Shown here one piece after another: positions 40,166 to 49,572 of a stretch of 64,000 bases of DNA; position 1 is the first letter of the stretch, and each line of letters starts with the position of its first letter. Origin of the DNA: Crotophaga sulcirostris. Taxonomy: Eukaryota > Chordata > Aves > Cuculiformes > Crotophagidae. The position numbers and the translations under genes were made by a program. Below the pieces are notes generated by a model, which was not told where the DNA came from, did not search any database, and saw only the letters and a program-made list of their open reading frames with translations. Where the stretch lies: contig VYZB01000212.1 in assembly GCA_013397455.1 (NCBI GenBank), forward strand, positions 1,121,481 through 1,185,480. The letters are read 5' to 3'.

Positions 40166-41284
40166 ATGGATTTTCAAAGTTTTTTGGCATATGGAGTTGG
40201 AGTTGGGAATCAAGAGGATTTTAAAAGTGCAATGATGTTTAACTTCTATAGATTAAAAAGTCAAGAGCAAGCCACCCCCTTATTCGGGTCTTCAAACCAT
40301 CATTCATAGTTAATGAACTTGTCCAGAGAAAATGCTGACTGGGCAGAGAATGGAGCACAAAATGAACAGAGATATTGGATAGAAACTGTCTTTGAGAATT
40401 TAGCTACTTTTGCACAGGACAACATAGCAGTTGCTATACCATCATAATGCTCAAGAAGAATTTGTTGTGTTCCCATTGCATTTCAAGTGTATATCTCGTC
40501 CCACCAAGGCTGCTCACAGTCTCATTTGTTGTGTTTGCATATTTGCATGTGGATTCAATGCATTTGCAAGGACACAGAAAGCTTAAGTCACCAGCCTCAA
40601 AGATCTCCAAAGAGTCCTTTCTTAGCAATAATTGTTGGTCCACATCTGCAATACTCTTGACACTGTGTTAGGTGAAGGGGGCACTTTCTCCATGCCAATG
40701 TTTTCAGAATACAATGAAAAGAATAGGCTGTTTGATCTACTATAAAGCAAATATTGTTAAGCAAATTACCTTTATTTACTCTCTTGAAAAATATTTCCAC
40801 ACTCAAATTTATGGAGAAGCATATAATGTAGTTACTAACATGATCGCCTCTGTAATCTGAGTATGTAGCTTGAATATGCAGTGTAACTGAAAAGACCTTC
40901 CATCACTGCAGTGGTAAAGTAAAAACTGAAACTTGCAGCTGGGCATTCAATAGTGACATGCTTTTAAATAGAAAGAAGTGGTTACGGTCAGTCAATATAA
41001 TTAAAAAACCACTATTTATTTTACTCCTACTGAATGAAATGTGATGTGTGCAGACAGATGTTGCACAGCATACTGCATGCCCTTTCACACATTCTCTGCA
41101 GTAAATTGGGCATCATAGTTTGAAGTATTTACAATGGAAATGATATGAAAAATATTGCTGAAGAAATACGATTTACATTTCCAGTGTATAATTATCACCA
41201 GATTTAAGGACACAGTCCTTTCACACAGTATTCCTTCAATGCTTTAAAATAAAGCCTAATTCTCTGATGCTTTGCACATGTTTG
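40166..41284. other. Open frames on both strands, no clear gene
   Basis: Between 40434 and 40860 long frames are open on both strands. On plus, 40447-40671 continues in the same frame after one TAG to 40860. On minus, 40434-40643 and 40597-40806 overlap. The minus frame at 40434-40643 is protein-like to the eye (Cys-rich middle), but G occupies codon positions 1, 2 and 3 about 18, 14 and 16 times, so no coding bias is present. A decayed pseudogene is possible. Confidence 0.35.
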
Positions 41285-41558
41285 AAATGAGAACAGTTTT
41301 GCACTTAGTAGTCTGGCTTCTCTCATCTACTTTTCTCCCTCTGCACCAACCAGGTGGCACAGAGGAGTGAAAAATATCTCACCAGCAGGTGATACTCTTA
41401 GTGCGATAGATTCCCTGGCAGTTGGAGAGCTGGTAAAGCTGTTTCCTACCTCTTCTCTCCTACATCTTCTTTCTTTTCCTGGGGTTAAGAAGACAGCAGA
41501 CAAGCCAGAAGGAACAGGCTCACTCTTTTCTACACACCCTGCTTTACTCAGCAACTAA
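41285..41558. other. Segment open on both strands with codon bias (possible exon or pseudogene)
   Basis: A less AT-rich block. The plus strand is open for about 90 codons between a TGA near 41283 and a TAA at 41556. The minus strand is open over 41327-41554 (75 codons). Both frames show G enrichment at codon position 1. On plus, over the last 63 codons, the counts are 18, 7 and 10 for positions 1, 2 and 3. On minus, over 75 codons, they are 28, 20 and 14. The minus translation ends 'VSPAGEIFFTPLCHLVGA'; the plus one contains 'LAVGELVKLFPTSSLL'. I do not recognise either. Opposed frames in register often mirror each other's bias, so at most one is coding. A degraded gene piece, an old repeat, or a noncoding transcript are all possible. 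Confidence 0.25.
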
Positions 41559-43769
41559 ATGGGCCCATTTGCCAGCAAATAGAGATTAATGTATCTCGCT
41601 GTCAATACATACATATTTATTTTATGCAATTCAGAATTTTAAGAAACTTCAGTGGGACTTCGGAAATCCGTTAAAGAGGTGGAATTTGGACTCTGCTTAT
41701 CTCACATCATGATACACTAATCAATGAGGTGGCCTTCATTAGCATTCTAGTGCCTGAGGATAACAGCAGGCACCCAGAAGACTATTTCCAGCACCATCAA
41801 TTCTCATGAATATCTTTACAGAGATCCTATGAGGATGTTCCTTGGCTTTATCCATCACGGCTACTTCTGATTAAGTACTCCAGGTAAACAGTGCCAAAAC
41901 TATTCAAAATATGTGCCAGAGGGAGTTCCACTGTTTTGTAAGTATTACAGCTTCTGAACTGAACTGTTAGTTCCCTGCCTAGGTTTCAATCCTCTACTCA
42001 TGTTTTGTATTAACTGTTTCTATGAGTGGTCTTTTTATTGAAATCACCATACAATTTGAATGTGTACAAACTGTTAGGTTACAGCAAAGTGGCAGATGAC
42101 ATCTGCTTCTCTGAAGACCTTAATTTTCTTCAGTTGATAAAGAAAAGGAGATATCATCCAAAATACCTTACAGAACTCCAAATCATCATACCCACTGAAT
42201 GCTAACTCACACTACTTGTAGAAGTGATCAATGGAATAGAACACTGCCTTTCTCCTCCATGATGCAACCAGCCACAGGTGTGTACTTATTAAATAAAAGG
42301 ATAAGTCCTAGGTAACTGAAGTGTAAGTCCATAATAGGAGAATTTCCTTTAAAATCATGATGTATCCAAGGTTTAATCCTGGAATAATTCTACTGGAATA
42401 ACTCTTCAAAATCAACACACAGAATAACCACATGGTCCGGCCTTAAATACAGCTTTTACAGCTATTTTACCCTCCTTCTCACAAGACTGTCAAACAATAT
42501 TTCATCCTGTCTATCTTAAGAAGATACAATATTGATTGTTCCCAGTGTGCCAATTAATCTTTCAAAATATATTAGCGAGGAAATGCAGTTATATTTATCT
42601 CTAAATCAATATTCAGTTTTCTAGTTACAGTAATCATTTTTGGTTCAGGTAGTGCAATTTTAGATGGTTCAACTTTATACAGAAGAGAATTTGGGGCTGC
42701 AAATAGAGAATCAGTTGCTTATATGGAGTGTACAGAGGAACATGGAGAAAATGTGTTTTGTAACACAAGGACAGATTAAAACACAAAGTGAAACATAAGA
42801 AACTGTTTGTTTTCTGTAGCCAAAATAAAGGCTTGTAGATTTCAAGTGATACTGGGCACAATAACATTTTAAGGTATGTATATAAATTTAATATCCACTA
42901 TAAACAAGATATTTTCCAGAGTGAAGTAATTTTGTTCCTTTTTTAAGATATTCTCACAAGTCATGCATTTGTACATTTGACAAAATTTAATAATCAGATT
43001 ATAATGTGATGTATTTTGTAAAAATATTAAATACAGTGGAGTTACTGATTATGACCTTTATGAGATGACATTTTATAACAGAATCCTAAAACTACTTATC
43101 AAGATTTTAAGTTACCTTGTCTTATTTAAAGATATGTTGTCAACTTTCATAGCACTTTCTCATCACGGACATGAATTGAAAGTTAGGCTAACACCTGAAG
43201 CTGAGTCTTTCATATGTTGTCAAATGTTGCATGCTGTGCAAGTAAGGCCTGTCAGGAACCATTCATTACACTTGCGTGTTTTTCAGTCTCATAAGTTTTT
43301 TCCTCTCTCAATAACATTGGGCAGAGAGAGTCTTTTAGCTGTCCACTTGCATGGTTCTTCTGGTGTCCAATGGCACACGTATCAGGACAGATTTCTAGCT
43401 TTATTCTCATGACAGTTTCTGCATATTTCCATCTCCTCTTAGAATATCTTTAGATAAAAAAGTTGTTGAACACCAGTTACTAACATTTCTTACACAGTGA
43501 TTCAATGCAATATCTTGCATTTTTCAAAGGTGTTTGCTTTTGAAGCCTATACCTTTTATAGATTTACACCCTTCACATCCATATGTTAAAATGAAAATAG
43601 CATCTAAGCTGTAAATTTCAGAAGTCGGTCTTAAAATAGTACGTTTTGAAAAGCCTGGGGTTTTTTTAAGACGATGAATGTAACTACCATCTTCCCAACT
43701 GATATTCTTTTCCTTCCAAAACACCCCTACTGATTCGAAAGCTACTGCCAAAATACGCAGACTGCTTCA
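41559..43769. other. AT-rich noncoding stretch, no gene seen
   Basis: ORFs at 42634-42867 (minus), 43065-43412 (plus, 115 codons) and 43524-43751 (minus) have compositions expected of AT-rich noncoding DNA. No splice-bounded segment stood out. Confidence 0.5.
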
Positions 43770-43939
43770 CTACTTGTATTCCTCTGATTTCTGAAGTAAG
43801 ATGGGTTGCAGACTGACAGAGCTCTGACTAGACTCTCTGAGGTAATTGCTACTTCCACATTCTTGGGATGTCAGATTGGATTTTCTGATGTGGTTAAGGA
43901 AAGAAGCCCTTTGCTCCTCTTTAGTCACCCTTCCACTCC
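43770..43939 (-). CDS. Possible terminal exon, minus strand (unidentified)
   Basis: On the minus strand a good acceptor ('cctcagtgctgtcttcag') is followed by a frame open to a TAG near 43770. The peptide is hydrophilic and Ser/Gln-rich, with words 'GRVTKEEQRASFLNHIRKSN' early and 'LLQKSEEYK' at the end, which would suit a cytoplasmic tail. It lies about 260 bases downstream of the membrane-segment exon candidate at 44196-44404. The two do not join in phase with the nearest AG: the upstream donor leaves two bases and this frame needs one. A second AG four bases further would restore phase. Codon-position counts are flat (G at positions 1 and 2: 11 and 13). Confidence 0.15.
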
Positions 43940-44195
43940 CTGAAGACAGCACTGAGGACTTGTACAAACCCAAGGGGGTCTCTCTTTCTCTCTCCTCAGC
44001 TTCTCTCTCTTCTCAGCTGTGTTCAAATCTGTGCTCAAAAGCCCTGGTATGGGATTTAAGAGGAGAAGGAGCAGGATAAGGAGGAGGAAGGCCTCCTTCC
44101 TCTATTCTCTTCCATCCTGATCCAAAATCAGAACAGCCCAGATATGCAGTCTCTTGTTCACAGTACGTAAGAAGTACAACTACTCATTTGCTTAC

Positions 44196-44404
44196 CTTCT
44201 GGCTAACTTTAGAGGAGTTCTAACATTATCCATAAGTAGACTTTCTCGTGGGCTGCGAATTAAGCTTGTGACACCTCTCTTGTATCCAATGACTTTTTTT
44301 TTCTCCCCCATAATGAGGCCAAAGGCAATGCCAAGTAAAAGAAAGAGAATACATGTGCTTTCGTTGCTAGTAGCAAAGGTTATGCCAGTAGTCAACCCTC
44401 CTAC
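44196..44404 (-). CDS. Possible exon with a membrane-spanning segment, minus strand
   Basis: Not recognised. On the minus strand, 209 bases are open (69 codons plus 2 bases) from an acceptor 'gtccacttgcag' to a strong donor 'ccagaag|gtaagc'. The frame has a TGA 15 bases before the acceptor, and a TAA would follow directly if the donor were not used. The translation has a short luminal part, a hydrophobic stretch of about 15 residues ('CILFLLLGIAFGLIM', near codons 18-32), then a basic stop-transfer stretch 'GEKKKVIGYKR' and a Ser/Arg-rich tail. That is the order of a type I single-pass membrane protein. Against it: the acceptor's pyrimidine tract is poor and the opposite strand is also open for 130 codons (44154-44546). 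G counts at positions 1 and 2 are equal (19 and 19). Confidence 0.25.
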
Positions 44405-45341
44405 CTGCAAGTGGACTCTTCAGCCACAGGCCTGCAGAGATCGCTTTGAACATGAGAAACCACTACCTGCTTTTCAGTCAGACTTCCCTTGTGGTGGATG
44501 TCTTTCAGACCGCATCAAAGCTGAGAAAATATATTTAAACTTCTAACTGTAAAGCTTCAAAGAATTGCCAGCAAGTGTCAGAAGCACATGCAGTTTCTGA
44601 AGCTGGTTTTAGCTTGCTTCTCCTTAGCAGGGCAAAGAAGCATGAACTGGTTTCTTACTCTAGTGTGTGTTCAGCTGGTGGAGTGGGAACAGAAGTGATA
44701 GATTTCATGTAGCTTTCTCAGCTTTATGGTTGCAATGCTGTATCCCTCTGAATTAGCTAAAAATAATCCAAATGAATCGACCTAAAGCCTCAGTATGATC
44801 TCTCATGAACCTAAAAGATATGCATATTGTCCTTATTCTGTACAGGATTTGTGTTAGCACATGTGCTCCTATTGTTCATTCATGAACGTAGGACAGAATA
44901 TCAGATCGGGATGTCTTGAATCCTACCTGGGCTATTTCCTGTAAATAAAGCAACATTCTCTTTTTGGTACTTGCACCTTATCACCTTGCATATTAGTCAT
45001 AAAATTTTATGATAAATTTTTATGTTTTAGTCTCTTTTTTTTTATTTTAGAGACAATAATTTTTATTCTCTGTGTGTAAATTCTTCACCTGGTGCAACCT
45101 GGGTAATGCATGACACTAATGGGAAGGTACAATCTATTGAGAATTTGGGATCATATGTGGCAGTTACACCTTCTTCTCAGCTGTGCATGGGATTATCGTC
45201 TCTCATTTATTTCTATTAGAAACCATCTATGGTTTTACACAGAGCTTCATCACAATGAACGTGCTTGTCTGGGTGGTAATTTATAGGAAGTACCACACTG
45301 GCACTCAGAAACTTCCTTCTAAGTGTTTTTCCTAATTCCAG

Positions 45342-45650
45342 GCTTGTGAGACTCACTTTTTGGATTATGGGAAGGGACACATACAGTTACATCAAATTAA
45401 AGAGAAGCACGTGCTTAGGCTGTGTGTGGTGGTAGGAAGCACCTTGGGCATGTTGCCTGACAGTGTTGAGAGGAAGGAAGAAGAGAAGTGGATGAAAGGA
45501 AATTTCTGGTGGAATTCACAGGGAAAAGGTCCTGTATCCTTTGTATCTAGCACTTCTAATCCAAGAATGTCAGAGCCTTCAGCCTTTGATGGAAAGAGAA
45601 ATAAACTTCAAGACCTTACTGCTACAAACCTTTATCTGAAAGAGAATTAA
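45342..45650 (+). CDS. Candidate terminal coding exon of 102 codons (unidentified)
   Basis: A strong acceptor ('aagtgtttttcctaattccag') is followed in phase 0 by 102 open codons and a TAA. The same frame is stopped by a TAA at 45333-45335, inside the acceptor tract, so it opens only at the splice site. The peptide begins 'ACETHFLDYGKGHIQLHQIK', has a small hydrophobic patch ('LRLCVVVGSTLGML'), an acidic-basic run ('VERKEEEKWMKG') and a Ser/Thr/Lys-rich C-terminal third ending 'TNLYLKEN'. No domain is recognised. G occupies codon position 1 in 28, position 2 in 19 and position 3 in 29 of 96 counted codons, so bias is weak and partly reflects purine-rich sequence. ORFs of about 100 codons also arise by chance in this window. 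If the minus-strand exon candidates at 43.8-44.4 kb are real, this would belong to a different gene. Confidence 0.25.
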   Translation, partial: ACETHFLDYGKGHIQLHQIKEKHVLRLCVVVGSTLGMLPDSVERKEEEKWMKGNFWWNSQGKGPVSFVSSTSNPRMSEPSAFDGKRNKLQDLTATNLYLKEN

Positions 45651-48600
45651 GCCCATGAGTGTTAGTAGTAACAGGGCCTGAATCTGCAAATGATCAAAGG
45701 CAAATGATCAAAGCAAATGAGCAATATCTCAAGCAGGTTGGGATAGTGCCTTCCCACGCATCTCTCCAAATTATTATTAAACAATGTCTTTGCAATCTGG
45801 AGGGTATATTTCCCCTGGAAAATATATACACTGAGAAAAGCACATTTTGACAAAATAGAGCACAAACCTCTACCAGATTTAAGGAACTGCAAAAAATAGG
45901 TAATACCCTTAAAACTAAAATCCTAAAGATGACACATAAAAGAAGTATAAGTCAGAAAGGTGTGTCAGAATACTTTATTTTCATTAGCTGAGCTTTGTTA
46001 CAGTCCCAGTGAGATGGGTAATTAACAGAATTTTGATTTTCTTATGATTCTGAAAGTCACAGTATATAGCCAGTTACACTCCTCCAGTCTGATTAATACC
46101 TTCCTGCAGTAAGAAAAATAAGCAGGACCTGGCTAAATTTCATAGTATAAAGTTGATTTGACATGCTATTGACAGTGCAAATAAGTGCTGACTTGACAAA
46201 AAAACCCCCCATGTCCTCAAAACAAAATAACATGAGGAAGAGGAGAAAAAAAGTCCTTGCAAATAGCATAAAGTTTTTAAACAAACAATTTTTTCAAAAC
46301 GTTACACATTTACAGAAGAGTCTCTTGGGGATACTTATAACTTAAGAGGGAGATTCTTATTTAAACATAAGAGTCTGGATTTAAAAACGCAAAGTAGTAA
46401 TCTAAATCAAATGCATAAAGGGGATGATTAACACACACCTTAAGTACCTTAGGAGCTCTCTGCACCTTGTCTGTGCATTCAAGGTATATTTTAATCAGAA
46501 CTATTGCACAGTTTGTCATCTTATTTCTTAATCAGAGCCTTTCTTCTTCAGGTTTATGGCTCTTTGCTCATCATTTTTGTCATTAAAGCATATGCTTTTT
46601 AATGCCAATTAATTAGGAAAAATTATAGTAAAAGGTTTCTTGTGTGGTTTCAACTAAGAACTGCATAGTCTTTATAGTGATATAGTTAAATTTTTAGTCT
46701 CTTCCAGTCTATACTATGAATGTAAAGCTTCTCTGAAGTCTGTGGCCATAAAATAACTCAGCTGCTTTAATAACATGCCCTACAACTTTTGTCAGTCTTG
46801 TGAGTCTCTTTTAACAGCTGAGCTGGTTGGATAGAGATCTAAGCCTCCACGTGATAAATAAAACAATAGCGCTAAATCCCCATTTCCCTTGACTAGGAGA
46901 GTTTTCTAATTCTCAACAAGGACTTCGATTTATGAAGACTGAAAAAATTTCTCATCAGATTTGGAGAAAGTAGTAAGGAGGAGCAACACATTTTTACACT
47001 TGATAAAAATTGAGATGTATGAGAAAAGAATAAAATGTCAGAAATTATAAATGCATTCTTAGGTTTAAAAATAGAGCATGAAGATACATTCTCATTGTTA
47101 AATCAATACTAGAATTCTGTTTTAAAGACATTCACTTATACATTGAACATGCTTTTTTTAAGCCTCAAGATTTGCATTTTATGATTCTAATCTTGTGATC
47201 TTCCTCTTGCATGTAAGCTCAGTGGACTCTGTGATGAAAAGATTCATCAATATCACTAGTATGGTAGGGTCAAAGTGCAAATCATGTTAACTAATGAATA
47301 TGTGTTTCAGATATAAATATAAGGATACATACCTTTATATATTTTTGTGTATACATATACACACACAAGCAAACAGAGAATACATATGTGGATGTGCATT
47401 CTCCTAAAATCAAATCAATCCAGTGTCATAGAGTAGTCAAAGAAGAATGCCTGCTTAAATACTTATAAACTGATTTTACTTTTATCTATTTTGCTTTCTT
47501 GAAAGGAGAGAATTTAATGGGAACCACTAGCAGAGTCTCAGCATTGAATATGACAATGCAATATATTTAATTTTGTTACAGTAGAAAATAATAATTTAAG
47601 AACTATAATAATAAAATAATAGTTAAAGAACTCTACTTGCAAAGTAAGGAACATTCTCATCTGGATTATAATTTGTGTTTATATTAGATCTATATTAACA
47701 TGCTGTAATGTATTCAAATTCGTTTTCTTCTGCTAATGCATTGCACATAAACCTTGCATGGTACCAGAAGTTGCCTGAAGGAAAGGGTGTAGTATTTCTT
47801 GATCATTCTGAATTCATACTCTTCTGACTCAAAAAAACCCTGCACTTTCTAAAACACCAGACTTTAAAATCATGTTAATTAAATATGTTTATGGACGTAA
47901 ATTACCAGCAGTAACTTGGTTCTCATACTGGGAAAAAAAAAAGAAAGGTTTAATTAACTTAGCTTTAAAAGGATTACTTGTGGCAGCGAAGCTACAGGTA
48001 GAAGTTTTAAAAGGAAGGGAGGAATTCAGTACATAACCTGAAAGCCATTTATGACAGTTAATAACTAAGAAGTGTTGTTTCAGAAAGCAATAATAAAACA
48101 TAAGTAGACCAAATGATTGACAGGCAACCTTTTTAAAAAGTCTTGCCTTGTAAATGTTAACGCGGTCTTAGCAACACTTGCAGCATAATGCCCGCAGATG
48201 ATATGTTAACTACGGAACTCCAAATGAACGGTGTCTTAACAGAGAAGAATATAATTCCTCACACCTTTTCTTTACCCCAAATCAAGCAAAAATGCTTTAT
48301 AATGTAATCCTAATTCCATTTTCACGTGGAAACTGGGTCTTGCATCCACCATTAATCTCTTCATTAATCACTGAATCCTTAGCATTAATCGTTTATTCTA
48401 GACATATGTAAGATAGAAGCCTACCCATTTCTTGCTTCATTCTGAAGAGAGAGAAGAGTACTATTCATCCCAAGCACTTTCTGTTCTTCCCCATTGGTTA
48501 TGGAAGAAGTGTAAGGCAACTACTCTTTATTTGGACACATCAGTTAAATTTCCAGTATTAGATGGAATGAATTTGTGCCTGACTCATCCACCTTAGGAAA

Positions 48601-49497
48601 GTGTGTAGTTTGTCCATACCCATGATCAGTACCAGGAATAGAGAGTTTAGAGGAACAGATTTCCTGCTGAATCTTTCTGAGAGGGACATTTAGCATTAAA
48701 CAAATAAATAAACAAACAAGCAAAGAATCCTTCTTAGTACTCTTAATAGTAATAAAGCATGGATATGTGCACACTGTTTGTACTGTCTGCATAGGATATG
48801 TGCACACTGTTTGTACTGTCTGCATACAGAATGGAAATCTTCAGTGCATTAGTAGGAAATGACATTTCTCACATGTCTCTCAGCTAGAACCAAGCAACAT
48901 TCTGGGACTCTACGCTGTTAAACTTGGGAAACAGTTAGCGTTGAAGCATTGATGTGTCTAACCACTGGATTTAGAAATATAAAGTGAAAGTCAATAGTCA
49001 CTCTGAAATTAAAGGCTCTTTCTGCTTTCATTGTATACTTATGACTTTTTGGCTAACTATAAAGACTCATCTGCATCAGAGGCGAAACATCAAATAATGG
49101 CAGCGAGGTAAATGGAGACAGAATCTAAGTGGCTCCTTTGATGCATTTAGTAGTGTTTAGAAACCAAAGAGCCAGCGGTCAACTAAAACACTGGGTTTCT
49201 CATAGTGTAGTTCTTCTAAAGTTTGTAGATTTTTCTTTGATTAATTATTCATGAATTTATAGAGCCAGTGACTGTACTATGATGTGAATTCCAATTACTT
49301 TTGTTGCTTAGTCTTTTCATATCATAAAAATATCTTCATCTTTCATTATATTTACCTCTGAACATCATTGCTTTTATCTTTACCATTATTTTACAAGGCT
49401 ATTTTATTGTTCTTTTGGATAGGAGGAAAAAAAAAGAAAAGCGGGGCTAGGTTAGGTGAGTAATATTGCTTTGTCTTTGGTAACCGAATCCACTCCT
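45651..49497. other. AT-rich noncoding stretch, no gene seen
   Basis: A 14-bp unit 'gcaaatgatcaaag' is directly repeated at 45686-45699 and 45700-45713. A near-palindrome with homeodomain-type 'taat' cores sits at 46581-46604. Alternating TA/CA sequence lies at 47335-47370. No exon-like segment was supportable. Confidence 0.55.
48761..48826. repeat. Perfect 33-bp tandem duplication (2 copies)
   Basis: The 33-bp unit beginning 'ggatatgtgcacactgtttg' fills 48761-48793 and is repeated exactly at 48794-48826. Perfect identity implies a recent event or a collapsed or expanded assembly join. Confidence 0.97.
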
Positions 49498-49572
49498 CTA
49501 AGTGGATGCAACTCCTGTTAACTTCAGTGACAGCTGCATCTGTTTACACCTGGGCTGATCTGGGTGGTTTAG
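49498..49572 (+). repeat. L3/CR1-like ancient fragment (faint)
   Basis: 'Caactcctgttaacttcagt' then 'gcatctgtttacacctgggc' and 'tgatctggg' resembles the widespread amniote phrase 'actcccattgacttcaatgg', 'gcacctgggctgaatttgg', which marks tails of old L3/CR1-type LINEs. By-eye match; ends approximate. Confidence 0.35.
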
